A stretch of 64,000 nucleotides of DNA. It comes from Coturnix japonica (Eukaryota; Chordata; Aves; Galliformes; Phasianidae). Below the pieces are notes generated by a model, which was not told the origin of the DNA, did not search any database, and was given only the letters and a program-made list of their open reading frames with translations. A program made the translations under genes and the position numbers. This document shows, piece by piece, positions 38,625 to 59,089 of the stretch (its first letter is position 1; every line of letters begins with the position of its first letter). The stretch lies in contig NC_029536.1 in NCBI RefSeq assembly GCF_001577835.2, positions 3,782,001-3,846,000 of the forward strand, written 5' to 3'.

Positions 38625-38657
38625 GGGGGGGGGGGGGGGGGGGGGAGAGGGGGGGGG
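38625..38657 (+). repeat. Poly-G tract, 21 G then 9 G
   Basis: Twenty-one consecutive G at 38625-38645, then AGA and nine G at 38649-38657. On the plus strand this can form G-quadruplexes. Such runs are also frequent sites of sequencing error and assembly gaps in bird genomes. Confidence 0.95.
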
Positions 38658-40524
38658 TGAGAAATAAAAGCTCCTACCTCCAACATGGGGGCTCCGCTGG
38701 GTCCTAAAGCGACACCTGATCCTTCCCTTCCTCCTCCTCCTCTCCCGGAGACGTGCTGTCTGTTGGGGAGGAAACGGGAATAATCCCCCCCCTCAAAAGA
38801 AAGAAAATCAATGGGTGCGCACCGAGCTGTGCGAAACTTAAGGTATTTTGGTGGGTTTTTGGGTTGTTTTTGTTTAAATCTCTTTGGATTTTGACCCGAC
38901 GGCAGAAGAGAGGAAGGCACCGAGCGGAGCTTTGGGGCACAAGAGTGGTCTCTTATTGATGGAGGATTGGAAAGAGAGGTGATCCCAAGCAACACCCCCC
39001 CCACCCCCCCTACATCCCCCCTAGATTTGAGGGGGGATTGCTAAAAATAGGGCAAGTTCTTAAGTTTTAGGGTGAGCCCCCCCCCCAAGGACATGAAGGA
39101 GCTCCCATATCTGGGTGCAGTTTTACCCTGGGGGTGCAACCGCCCCCCATCCCCCCCTTTGCCAGCGGGGCAGAAGCGTGGGATGATCCCGTTGCTGGAG
39201 GGTGATGGGAACACCAAAGAATGCATGTTCTGTGCTCACCCCCCACCCCGCTGCAACATCAGCTGCGGTGCTTTGGGTTAAAACCTAAAGATTTTAGGTG
39301 AGGTTCAAAGCGATGGAGCAGCATGGAGGGAAGCTGAGGGCTCGGAGCTCAGACATGGGGGGGTCAATATGAAGGGGACACCTATGAGCTATTCCTCCTT
39401 TGTGAGTGCTGCTGCAGCCAGGACTGCTCTAAAAACAAGTAGAAAATCCAGTTTCAAACTAGAGAGAGCAACAGGGGGGAAGGAGGGGGGGTTGCAGAGT
39501 GTTCCCCAAGCCTGTTTTTCTAATCCTAACACCTGGATTGTGGCTAAACCTGAGGTTGTGAGCACACTGAACTCCTGCCTCCTCCAAGCCTCATCCCCGG
39601 GGCAGCAGCTTAATAATTAAGCATGATTTACAGCTCTGTTAACCCCAAAGCCAGGTGGAGTGGGGCAAAGCATGGCACCAACGGGAATCTGGGAGCATGG
39701 ATTCCCCTTAAAAAGCTCGAGCACAGGGGATGGCTCCAAATCCCAGCGGCCAACTGGTGCCACTGGGGTCAGCGATGTTGGGGCGGGCATGGATGGGTTC
39801 TTTGGGGCTGCAGCGTGTTGTTTCCCCCTCCTTTTGCTTTTCAAGCCACCAGACGCTTTCACTTGGCAAGGGCAGAGGCAAAATCTCGGCGGGTTTCTCC
39901 CCCCCTCCACCCCCCGCCCTCTGCTCAGGAAGCCTGCTTTAATAGCTCAAACCCTGGCTAGGATTTCAGGAAACCTCTTACCTCTGCTTGTGCCTCATTT
40001 CCTGACCTAATCCCTAGCTCCAGGAGGGCAGAGAGGCACCGCTCGTGCTCGAGGGGGCTCATACCTCACCACATCCCATGCTTGGAGACAGCCAAGCCCC
40101 CAGCCCTGCTGCCCCCTTCCCCACCTGCAGAGATTGGCATTCCCTATGGCAGACACAGCACCTCCAGCTGCAGGCTTTGCCTTCCATAAACCTTGAAGAC
40201 ATGCTGCAGGATGAGCAGTTTTGCACGGAGAGACATTTTGGCAAGGACATCTGCTTTTTTTTTTCTTTTTTTTCCAACAATTATATATATATTAATTTCT
40301 CCTTTTCTTTTTTTACTAGTGAATTCCAGCTAGAAACACACTGAGAATGACGTTGGCCAAAGTCAACTCCTGCCTGTTCTGACATCCCAGCAATGCCACC
40401 CCTGGGCTCCCTCTGCTTCTACATCATCTTCCAGCCCCAATGGAGAAGAAAATGACCCCCTCCCCTCCTCTCCCCCCACTATCCCCCTTCCCCAGAGGTC
40501 TACAGCGTGCTCATGAAAATAGCA

Positions 40525-41362
40525 TTTATTCATTAGACGTGCTCACACCAGAACCCCGTGTAATCCAGAAGTGGCACACCCTGCTCCACCCCTTTGTGCA
40601 CTGGAATGGAGTTAAAAATAGAAATAAAAATAGAGATTTCAAAGGGGGGTGGGGGGGGTTTAATGCTACAAAGCCCCTGCTGGCACAGCTGGAAGGCCAT
40701 GCAGAAGCATCACCAGTGTGCTGAGATCCCATACCAAAACCTCCCACTGACCTGGAAGGGAGGGAGGGATGGATGCCCTTCCAGCTGCTCTGATGGACCA
40801 AAGGGCAATAATGCATGAGGTGCAATATGGGTTTGGGCTCTGCATTGGATGCTCCAAGCCCCTCGCTGCTGACAGCTGGCTCAGAACGTCCTTGGCAAGC
40901 TGGAGTGGTTTGTAAACATTTCCTACACATCGAGGTGGCCAGCAGGGAGGGAGGAGGTTTCCTTCACAGTGAGCAGAGCCCTGAGGCCACAGTGGGTGCC
41001 ACCACCAGCAGCACAAGCAGGACCCTTTAATTCACATCTCTGACCAGCCAGGAGGGCATAGTGTTGGAGGAAGAAGGCAGGTGGCACCCCCAGGTGGAGC
41101 CTCAAGTTCTCATCTTTAGCATCTCCCACCACTTCTTGTGGGGCCCATAGGACCAAGCGTGTGGTTTCTGGAGCATATGGCTTCATGGCTGTGAGGCTGA
41201 GGGTCTCCCCATTGGAAAGATGGGACCAACTTTATCTGCATGCTGCATCCCATGGGATGGACACGGAGTCAGCCACCAGCTGCCCTCAGTGGGACCAGGA
41301 GAAATAAATACAGCAGTGTGGTGCTCCCCTGCAGAGCACGGAGGACTGAAGTTTGGTGTGTG
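40525..41362 (-). other. ATP13A2: ATP13A2 3'UTR and polyadenylation signal
   Basis: The first canonical AATAAA found on the minus strand after the ATP13A2 stop lies at 40525-40530, which would give a 3'UTR of about 840 bases. No other gene is visible in the interval. A nearer non-canonical signal cannot be excluded. Confidence 0.5.
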
Positions 41363-49562
<8,200 letters not shown>

Positions 49563-49660
49563 GGCGGGGCCACGCGTGGGCCGTCCGCTTCGGGGCCGCG
49601 CTGAGCAGCGGCAGCGGAAGGGCGGAGCGTGGGAGCTGCTGGGGTTTGTAGTCCTCGCAT
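49563..49660 (-). promoter_or_regulatory. ATP13A2: ATP13A2 promoter with ZNF143-type motif
   Basis: Short CpG-rich interval upstream of the first coding exon. On the minus strand GGACTACAAACCCCAGCAGC (within 49631-49654) closely matches the ZNF143/SBS consensus (ACTACAA..CCCAGCAG), typical of TATA-less housekeeping promoters. Motif evidence only. Confidence 0.55.
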
Positions 49661-49675
49661 CAACCCCCCCCCGCT

Positions 49676-49699
49676 TCATCATCATCATCATCATCATCA
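49676..49699 (+). repeat. (TCA)8 microsatellite
   Basis: Eight perfect TCA triplets about 115 bases upstream of the ATP13A2 start codon. Translated on the minus strand it gives a run of methionines, an artefact. Confidence 0.95.
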
Positions 49700-50350
49700 C
49701 TATCAGGCAGGGAAGCGATCCGCGCTCTGCCCCATAGAGCCTCAGCACCTGTACGGAAACGCTCTGCCCCTATAGCGGCTTTGCATCCCCTCCCTGTTTT
49801 CGGTGCTCAGCTGCAACAAAACGGCTGCGAGGAGCAGCCCAGCCCACCAGGAACCCTCACGTTGTGCAGGAAGGGAGTGGAAAAGCAAATGGGGTTGTGG
49901 TGTTCCGGCAGCATAAAGCCAGCAGAACCTTTGCCTTTAGGAGCACGATAACCTGCAGCGCAGTGGGATCGGTGAGTCACTGTGAGCACACAAAAGCAGC
50001 AGGTGCTCCTGATAAACAGCAGCCCGGATCTGCAGCATAAAGGATTTCCCCTCCGCCAGCAATGAACCTAACCCAGAAGGCTGATGATTTACCCAGCAAC
50101 AAGCATTGAGATGACAGCAATAAGGAAGAAATATAGCAAAGATCAACTGAGAAATCCCCCCTGCAGCAGCATGGCTGAGCTGAATACAGCCCCAAGCACT
50201 GAGAACATGTCGTGGTTTCCTCTGTTGTGCAAGCTGAACTGTGCAATGCATTGCTGCTTGTGCAACCAGGCGTCCCTTTGCTTTCTGCTAATGAGCTTTT
50301 ATTTCCCTATCATTAAACAGGGCCCTATAGGAGAAGCGCTTTATTCAGTC

Positions 50351-50370
50351 TCTGCTGCCCCCTCGTGGTC
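50351..50370 (-). promoter_or_regulatory. CTCF-type motif, reverse orientation
   Basis: The minus strand reads GACCACGAGGGGGCAGCAGA, a near-perfect CTCF core (CCACNAGGGGGCAG). It lies in a GC-rich block (about 50330-50640) some 0.8 kb beyond the ATP13A2 promoter and points toward the forward motifs at 4612 and 16632. Confidence 0.65.
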
Positions 50371-51097
50371 AAAGGGTGGAACTGCAGCTGGGGGCGGCTG
50401 TCAATGGAGCTCCGGACCCACCCGAGTCCGCCCGTCTCTACGGTGATAACTCCTCCCGACATTAATGAGAGGAAATGGGATTTATTCTTTTTAGCCGCTC
50501 TGCACCATCAGTCCGCCAACAAGATGCTGTTTAGTCCTCCAAGCAGCACGACACATGCGCGCAGAGAAGCGGAAGAGGCTTCATTGAGTTCGAACGGCTC
50601 TTTGGGGGTGAGGGGGGGGTCAAATCCGCCATTCTCCATTGCCATTGGCCGCCCAGGCTGTCATTCATGATGCATGATGTTGTCTGAAACGACCCGCAAT
50701 ATCACCCTATAAACCCAACCTTTAACCTCAATCCCTCCTTCAGACCCACTGACATTGGGGTCACAAGGGAAGGAATGGGGCTGCTATAGAAGGATGAGCA
50801 CAGCCCCAATGCTGGGCACCAACAGGGTTGGTTTGCTGTGCTGGGTGAAGCTTTGCTGCCCACCAGGCTCCGATATCCATCACCAACCAGCCATGCAAAC
50901 ATGGTGGCACGTGGCTTGGCCCTTGGCAATGTAGAGCATCCAATGGTCCAACCAAAGGCAGGGTCAGCAAGAGGGTTTGATTCACCCCTTTATTTCATGC
51001 CCTGAGTGCATCAGGACGTGTCCTCCTCCACCCCCTCCATCATGTGCGTCCCAACTCACGTGTCAGCCCAGCACCCCCCTCCTCACCCACCAAAGGA

Positions 51098-51157
51098 CCC
51101 TCTGTTCTTCCTTTCCCCCCTTTACACCCCTCTGTTCTTCCTTTCCCCCCTTTACAC
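51098..51157. repeat. Perfect 2 x 30-base tandem duplication
   Basis: A 30-base pyrimidine-rich unit (starting ccctctgttcttcctttccc) is repeated once without a mismatch, pointing to a recent duplication. No function is apparent. Confidence 0.95.
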
Positions 51158-52189
51158 TGATGACCAGGACGCTCTCCCATTTATCTTGTTCCCACCGCCC
51201 CGTATTTATTTCATGTCAGTCCAAAGGGCTGCGCTCAGACAAGGGGTTCCCTGTGATAAACCCTCTTTGATGGTCGCCTTGACATCCTTCCATCATGTGT
51301 CAGCAACATCCACCGTGACCAGGACACCACAATAACAGCCCTATGCAAAGCCAAGGCTGGGTCACATGCATGGCTGCAGGGAGAGGAGATGATGAAGAGC
51401 AAAGCCATTATAAATATCTTCAGATGGCTTCATGATCCCTCTTCCTTACACTTATGCATGTGCGAGCCCCATTTAGCTGGACCACAGACCAAGCCAGAGG
51501 CTATGAACAAGAAACACTTGGGATCAGGGCAACTTTTTATAGCCTTAATGAGGCAGCAATGGGGGAAAGCTTCCTCCTGCAGAGCCATTTTTCTTCTTAT
51601 CACATGGTGGCCCCTCATGATATGCATGATCTACAACCAGCCACTGGTACACTGGAGCTTTATGGGGTGAGTTCATCACCTCTGAGCCATGCAAGCGTGT
51701 CCTATGCTTTAGATGTGTTCTCTGTCCCTGTATATACATAGATAAGTACTACTCCTTGCTTAGAATTATGTGTATATCATTACTGAGTCCTGGCTTAAAG
51801 AAATTAGAGCCAGATAATGACTGCAGTTATTCTCATTTAGGTATGTAATGAGTTCTCTAGAGGAGACATCAGCTCACTTCCACAGCACAACCACAGGGCA
51901 GATATGAACACTGATAGTTCTGCTCTGTGTTGGGGCTGCTGGTTGCAAAGCTCTCTGAGAAGGGATTCAGGCTGACAGCTGTAAACCCCTGCAGAGTCAA
52001 TGGCATTCGAGCACCCATGGCACTTAATGTTGGTGAACTGCTTCGTTGCAGTGACTACTTGTCTGCTAAGGCCATGACTTGGGAGCTTCATTTGATGGAT
52101 GTTCACCTCCTGCATCCCTTCTGAAATAGAAACCATTCCATTTGGTGGGTATTTGTGTCCTGCACACATTATGCTGCACAATGTGTGGT

Positions 52190-52480
52190 TGGGATGGGTT
52201 GATTGTGGGGATGGGTTGATTGTTGGGGATGAGTTGATGGTTGGGGATGAGCTGATGGTTGGGGATGAGTTGATGGTTGGGGATGAGTTGATGGTGGGGA
52301 TGGGTTGATGGTGGGGATCGGTGATAGTGGAGATGGGTTGGTGGTTGGGATGGGTTGATGGTGGGGATGGGTTGTTGGTTGGGATGAATTAGTGGTTGGG
52401 ATGGGTTGGTGGTTGGGATGGGTTGTTGCTGGGGATGGGTTGTTGGTTGGAATGGGTTGGTGGTTGGGATGGGTTGGTGG
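52190..52480. repeat. CR1-derived minisatellite, ~14-22-base units
   Basis: A long run of variants of ggttgggatgggttgatggt and ttggggatgagttgatggtt. Adjacent units differ by small changes and two sub-families can be seen. The array merges directly into a CR1 tail at its right end, whose opening ggttggtggttggacttgat looks like the parent unit. Confidence 0.9.
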
Positions 52481-52532
52481 TTGGACTTGATGATCTTAGA
52501 GGTCTTTTCCTACTTTCATGATTCTATGACAC
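52478..52532 (+). mobile_element. CR1 LINE 3' terminus
   Basis: ttggacttgatgatcttaga, then 'ggtcttttcctac', then catgattctatga: the last ~55 bases of CR1 in forward orientation, adjoining the minisatellite. Confidence 0.85.
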
Positions 52533-54525
52533 AAGATGGAAATTGAGATTTTTGCCCTTTGCTTGGAGCCCAGGCAGGACTTGAGGTCAAACAGCCATCA
52601 TTCTTAAAGTGAATTTGAGTATTTCTTGTTGAGACTCTAATTTTCTTAACCCAAGAGCTCTCTGTGCCATCTGCCCCCAAACAGGAGTTCCAGCCACCTC
52701 CATCCCCACCATCCCCACCAAACAAAGGTGCTGCTCAGCACAGATACATCCCCTGGCCAACTGCTAGGGGTTAGCACCTTGGTAATGCAACACCTTGAGC
52801 AGCTCCCTGTCTTTCAGTGACCCTCACTGCACCAAGTAACACAGAAACTCAAACCAACAGACGCCGACAGTGCTTTTCTCCTTCTGCCTGCATCTTATTT
52901 TCCCCCCTCCTTGTGTTTTCCAGCTTAATGTCTATTCACATTGATCCCTACGCCTTGACACTAACATGACATAACAGGTGAGACATTTGTCTTCCCAATT
53001 CACCTGCTCCCCTCTCTCCCTTTTGACACGATCTTGGCACTGGAGACCCATCCAGAAATCCCCTGCTGGAGAAACAAATGAGTTTGCCTCAAGAAGGAGC
53101 TCTGAGGAGGAATGAAGGACGTTTCTCACGGCGGCTGATGGACACCCCGGCCCCTCTTTGCAAGGCTGGAGGTGTTGCAGGTGCTAAACAAGGGCCAGGA
53201 TTGAGTGGAGAAATGCGTGTGGTGAGCAGGGCTGTGTGTTGGGTGGGATTTCACTTGTCATTATTCACATATTTGTTACAGCTACCAAGCAGGGCTGTCA
53301 GCTGCCTTCACCCATCTCCCACCCCGTCCATCCAGACAGAGATAAATGGCCACAGGAGCACCCGGCAGCATCGCTATTTCACGCCCCTAACCAAATCCAC
53401 ATGAACCTCCCAGCAATGCATCCTCCAAACCCTTCACATCGTGCTTCACTACCTCTGCATGCTGCAGACAGAGGGGAGATGCCCTCAGTTGGACAGGGAG
53501 CCCAACACCAACCCTGTACATGGCACAAGAGCACACCTCAACTCCCCCATCCAGACTTTTATTCCCTTTATTTGGAGCACCAAAGACATGGCCCAGAGCT
53601 CTGCTCTTGTTTAAGAGCATCCCACTAACAGGAGCAAACTCACATCCGCGGAGCACTGAGTCATGATTGAACGCCTGTGTGCATCTCATTAGCAGCAAAC
53701 ATCCCGGGGCTGGCTATAAATACACTTCTAGTTATTCAGAAAGCTCTTTGAAAGTTCCCCTGTGGGATTTGCACGTTGCGGATGGGAGCCCTCCTGCCCC
53801 CCAGCATGGGGATGCAATGAGCATGAGCACAGCTCCCAGCCTGGCTGATGAAGTCTTCACTGAGGTTTTTTTTTGCCCAGTAGCAAGGACAGCAAGCATG
53901 AAATCCCAGCTCCAGAGGTGGGCGGCTGTCTGCACGCTGGCACAGCCAGCACCCAGTGCTTTAATGCTGCTGAGCATCACAGCTCAGAGCTCACCACGGC
54001 TTTGTGCAGCGCAGCGATTTGGGGCCACCCAATATGAAGACACAGGACTCTCCATTTCTCCTACAAAGCCAGCAGAGCTTTGCTGTGTGCACATCCCCAG
54101 AGCTGCCCAAGGCCAAAGAACACAAACGCTCCATCTCAAGCAGCATCCACCCCCAGGGCCCCTCCCTGTAGTTGGTCCATGGCAAGCAGTGGTGATAACA
54201 CACCAGCAGCCCATCTCCTACCCTTAGGCAGCTGGCTCTGTCCCAGTTACTTAAGTCTTGGCTCAGAGCCCTCAGTCCTGGACTCGTTTTGCTGCATTGC
54301 TTTAAGCACAGCACTTCTGGTAGAGGAGATGCGCTTCGTCCAGCAAGGCTTGGCCATTACCATCCATATTCTCGCATCTCTTCCCTTCTGCAGCTATTCC
54401 CATGCACAGAAGGTCCTAAAAGGAAAGTAGAACCAACAGCATTTCACCACATGGTGCTTGCACTTCACTTGAAGCACTCCTGTCAGCAGCTGGAGGCCAA
54501 CAATGCATCTGGATTGAACCCAACC

Positions 54526-54720
54526 TTAGCACAGAATGAGTTGAGTTGGAAGGGACCCTAAAAGGCCATTTGGTCCAACTCCCTTGCAATGAACAGGGCC
54601 ATCTACAGCTCAGTCATCTTACTCAGAGCCCCATCACCCTGTGTATGTCCAAGGATGGGGCAATCACCACCTCTCTGTGCAACCTTGACCCCCAGCTGAT
54701 CCCAAAGCCCAAGGACGGGT
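54526..54720 (-). mobile_element. CR1 LINE 3' fragment
   Basis: Reverse-oriented tail: agttggaagggaccctaaaa, 'tggtccaactcccttgcaatgaacaggg', then 'atgtccaaggatggggcaatcaccacctct'. The family resembles the CR1 type with a 'ccctgcaatg' block. Diverged and 5'-truncated. Confidence 0.75.
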
Positions 54721-56013
54721 GTGATGCAGCTCAGTGGTTCTGCAGACACAGGGAACAGGAGCTCAGCGTTGCAAGGAGATGGCAGCCTGCCCAGGGAAGG
54801 GTGAGCCAAGGACTGAGAAATGCAATGAGACAGCCCCTGTGTACCCGAGTCATTCACCTTCAGCAGCTTGGCAAAGGCTTCCAACCCTGAAACACTGTGG
54901 GGCTGTTTTTACTGCTGCCGAAGCCATACAAGTAATTACTATTCCTGAATGAGCACAGCTTTTCTGGACTCCCTTTTAGAGAAGTCTGCACACAGCTTTT
55001 ACCATTATTAACTGCTCTTGTATAAACAAGGCTTTGAAGCTTATGGCAGCTAAAGCAAGCTCTAAAAATAGCTTGGCCAGGAGAGTTTTAAAGAAGGGGG
55101 TAAGGGCTACAGGGTGTACAAGCTGGGTCGTACATAGTGATATTCCTCCCTTAAGTCCAGAGGGCTTGGGTTCTTCCCTGGGTCTTATTCCAAATGTCCC
55201 ACTAGAAGCAGGGTTATCAGCCTTGATACTAAGGTTCCATCTGCTAGATGCAGGGAAGAGTCAAGGCCATGCAATGTGACATCTAAAGACCCGATGTGAA
55301 GATGCTAAAAGGGAGTAAGTGGCATTTAGCCCATTAAAACCATGAGCTTTGTGCTGCAAGAGTCAGGACCTGGGCTTCACCATCACACATCCAAGTACCC
55401 ACCCTCACCATTGTGCAGTTGAGTAATGCAAACATGGCACCCCAATGGCCCAACAGAGCCCATCCACCCATTCATCTGGGTGCTGCAGGGAAGGTGTGAG
55501 GAGCCAGGACCATGTTTTACTCCATCTTAAGCAGCTTCAGATTTGAGCCAGAGCAGCAAGTCAATAGTCAAGCTGGAAGGTTAAGATAGAAGTCCGCCCT
55601 GTTGTAACCACAGGTGCCCACGGTCACATTTTTAGAGCCATTTCCAAACAGACCCTCTCTGTTTCCTTCCTTGAGGGTATTCAGCAATCTAAAAAGAAAA
55701 ATCCCTTCTTTCATTCTCTAAAATTAACATCATCATCTCCTCGAAATGCTCATTGTGCTGCTGCGATTTTTCACACACCCTGCAGTCTAACCACGACAAG
55801 GGGAGACACAGCAGTGGTTATGACCCAACTTTCTGGCTAATTAAGGAGCTCGTCAAAGAGATGCTTCTTTCCTTGGAAAGCCCAGGGCTGGAAACAAGTG
55901 GTTTCCCTGGCACGTGAGTGAGATACATCATGGCATCCCATGGGGTTGGGTTTGGTCATCCTATCCCTTCTTCTATACTGTTGTGAGAGGCAGAAGTGAA
56001 AACTTGAGTGGTC

Positions 56014-56096
56014 CAAGTCAAATGGGGGTTGGAGCTTGATGATCCTTGTGGTCCCTTCCAACCCAAGCCATGCTGTGATTCTATGATACTATGAAA
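56014..56096 (+). mobile_element. CR1 LINE 3' terminus
   Basis: gttggagcttgatgatcctt, 'gtggtcccttccaacccaagcc', then tgtgattctatgatactatg: a forward CR1 tail whose 3' end faces the reverse copy that starts about 28 bases on. Confidence 0.85.
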
Positions 56097-56123
56097 TCAT
56101 TATCTGATCAGTATCTGATCCAA

Positions 56124-56330
56124 TGCATAGAATCATAGAATGGCCTGGGTTGAAAAGAACCACAATGCTCACCCAGTTCCAACCCCCTGCTATGTGTAGG
56201 GTCACCAACCAGCAGACCAGGCTGCCCAGAGCCACATCCAGCCTGGCCTTGAATGCCTGCAGGGATGGGGCAAGAATAACTCCCTTGCCAAGCTGGGAGC
56301 TGACAGCTTCCCACAAAGCCCCCCAAAAAT
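56124..56330 (-). mobile_element. CR1 LINE 3' fragment
   Basis: Reverse-oriented: catagaatcatagaatggcc, 'tgggttgaaaagaacc', 'agttccaaccccctgc', 'gcccagagccacatccagcctggccttgaatgcctgcagggatgggg'. It is tail-to-tail with the forward copy to its left. Confidence 0.85.
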
Positions 56331-57359
56331 GAATCAAAACACTCAAAGCAAACCCTTAAAAACCTTGTAGAGGACAGAAAACTTTGTCTTCATGCTGTTC
56401 ATACATCCCCACTGCATGAGGAAGGCTCCCATCCCTCCTGGTTCTTCCCGGCCGTGCCGCGGGGTGGCAGCAGGCGTCTGCCGATAGCAGCGGTAGGATC
56501 CGATCTACATCGGTCCTGGATGGAAGCATCCCTATGGATGTCAGAGCGCTGGAAGGAGATAGGGGTAAAACTCCCCTTGGGTGGCAATACAGAACAGAGC
56601 AGAAGGCTGGAAATGCTGAGCAGCCAAATTAAGCTTTGAGAAGAACACCTGGCTGCCCTTGAAGACTCCACCTTGTTCTACCCAACCCCCTGCACCAAAT
56701 CTGCAGGGACCAGCAAATCGTACCCTATTGCTCACCCCATTCCCCCTGTCTCTTTATAGGGACAGCACCATCTTACATCCAGCACTGTGCTCACAGTGGG
56801 ATGCTGTGGGTCCTGCTGCCCTGACCAGCAAAAGGGAGCAGGGAGCCTGCTGCTCACCACAATGCCCTGCTTGTTGCACTGCAGAGACCTTTAAACATCA
56901 AGGCAACGTGACATTTTAGAAAGGAAAGATCTTAATAAGACATCTGAGCTCGATCATTCCACTTCCAGCAGCAACGTGCTGTAATTTATCACCAAAAGAA
57001 AGTGTGGGGACAACATAGTGCAACGCATCAAGGTCAATGAAAACATATGCCAGGCTCTATTCTCATTCATGTGTCATCCCCTTCAGTTTTTATTAGCAAT
57101 TAATCCTCTCTTCTGCTCTCAATGTGTGGGTTATAACAATATCTTCTGGCTTGACTGGAGCTGGGTGTCTGAAAGGGACAGCACTGGGACCAGATCACCC
57201 CAATATTTCATATCACACTGAGCTGTGTGTATGCACATCTCATCCTGTTCTGGGAGACCTCTTCAGGATTACAACATGTAAATACCCTTGTAGATTTTAT
57301 ATATTAGTAGTCATTGGCTTTTGCCCCAATAGTTCTGTTCCCATCCAATGGTAATGGCT

Positions 57360-57535
57360 TTGAGTTGCACTGGCGGAGGTGCAGGTTGGTACAGGGAGGT
57401 GGTGGGGTCCCTGGAGGTGTTCAGTGTGGAGATGTGACACTGAAGGATATGGTTGGTGGGCAGGTGAGGGTGGGCTGGGGGTGGTCTTGGTGATCTTCAA
57501 GGTCCTTTTCCAGCCTTAATGACTGCACTATTCAG
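57360..57535 (+). mobile_element. CR1 LINE 3' fragment
   Basis: Forward CR1: ggtggtggggtccctggagg, 'tgttcagtgtggagatgtgacactgaaggatatggttggtgggcaggtgag', then gtgatcttcaaggtcctttt. Belongs to the sub-type with 'ctgaaggatatggttagtgg'. Confidence 0.85.
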
Positions 57536-59089
57536 GGATGCATCACTTTGAGAGAGGCAGAGTGAAATAAGCCTCATCTTCATGGTGATTTTCTGAACTT
57601 ATTTGCAAGGCTGATGTTGGGAAGAAAGGCAAATTAAGTTCTAGAGAAAAGGAGGGGGGGAAAAAAAGGGAAGAAAAACTAAGCCAACCATCTTCTAACT
57701 GCAAATGAGCCAATGGACAAAGAAACAACGCAGCATTTAAAAACTTGGGGAAGAAAAAGAAAAGTTTATGTGGAGCAGCTCTACCCTCATCACCCTGTGA
57801 CCCCAAGACAGCAGCTTGCCTCCCTCCATGCCACAAAACCCCCATCTCACTCCAGGGAGTTCCCTCCCACCCAGCCAAGCCCCAATTCCTCTGTTGGTTC
57901 CAAATTGCTTTAAGTGTGGCTTAAATCCTGCTGACTTCCAGAGGACAGCCTGGAGGCATCCGGGATTGCCAAAGGAGTGGGGATGGAAGCAAAATGCTCC
58001 ATGCAAGGAGGATGAGGGGCTCTTGGTGGGGATGCGTGGGGTTCATGTGTGGTTCTACCAAGGTGGTGGTGGGGGTTTAGGAGTAGAAGTTGGGTGTTGG
58101 TTTCAGTATGGGCTGGAACAGAAGCAACCCAAAGACACTTGAAGCATCCCTTCATTAGGAACACATTCCCACAATCTGACCCATCAGACCTGTTGTCCCA
58201 AAGCTTTATGGGTTTATATGGGGAAGAACTCATCCAAGCAGAGCCTTTGGACTTGGCAAGAGTAGAGCAAGACCAAGCATGAGCCTGATTTTAATTCTAT
58301 GCAGCTAGCAAGTGGCCAGCACCCCCTCCTCCGAACATTTCCACCCTTTAGAAGTTAATTCTCCAGCAACTTTATTTTAGAGCAATTTCCAGCTCCCGTT
58401 CTGCCCGCTGCGCCGGGTGATAAGTGCGGCTCGCCGCCTATCTGCCTGCCTCCAGTCTGGAGATAGCTCTACCTCTGCCCAGGATGGTAGGAAAGTGGGT
58501 CCCTGGATTACGATAAAGGCAAGGGGTTATTTCATATGCTGAGCAGCCCTGCTAACTTACCTCCCTTTCTACCAGCCTCGCACAGGCTATTTTCCATGCT
58601 GCTCTATCTCCTATCAATGGGAAGCAGTCAAGTACAGGCTGCATGTTAGAGGAAAAGAGCCTTCTTTTACAGATACTGCATCATCCAGAGCTAATGTAAC
58701 CATGGGCTTAAAAAATGATAGAAGTAATGGTTGAAAAAAATCTAATCAAAACCAGCAAAGGTGCCTCAGACAGAAAGATTTTCATTTTAACAGGGGGGAA
58801 AAAATAATAAATAAATGCAATTTGATTCTTTTTTGTTCCAGAAGAAAAAAAGTCTCTTTTTTTTTTTTGGGAGCTTGTTAATTTGTTTTTCCTAACGCCG
58901 AGAAATAAGTTGTGAATGTTAAATATTGGCTTGCAGAAACGGGGCCCCAGTGCTGCTTTCCATTACGCTGGGCACGCATCCAGCGCCGCGACAGCGCTGA
59001 AGTCAAAGAGTTGCTTTGGATGTTGGCCAAAGTAATTCAGATCGAAATCTCATCCCTATTTGTGCTATGGATCTGTTCAGCACTTTGGG

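Larger units (their letters stand above)
37000..40520. other. MFAP2 upstream region and intergenic DNA
   Basis: No protein-coding exon recognised. The stretch is dominated by G- and C-runs, purine/pyrimidine tracts and A-rich segments. Long open frames on the minus strand (such as about 38222-39004) are proline-rich translations of C-runs. The MFAP2 promoter and untranslated first exon probably lie here; the best donor candidate is at 38062-38063. Confidence 0.5.

Noticed and set aside
38222-39004. 260-residue open frame on the minus strand upstream of MFAP2
   Set aside because: Composition is proline/glycine-rich translation of C- and G-runs; no similarity to any family I know, and it overlaps equally long frames on other strands.
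53667-54227. 186-residue plus-strand frame in the right flank
   Set aside because: No recognisable domain, ordinary intergenic composition, equally long antisense frames; no splice or promoter support.
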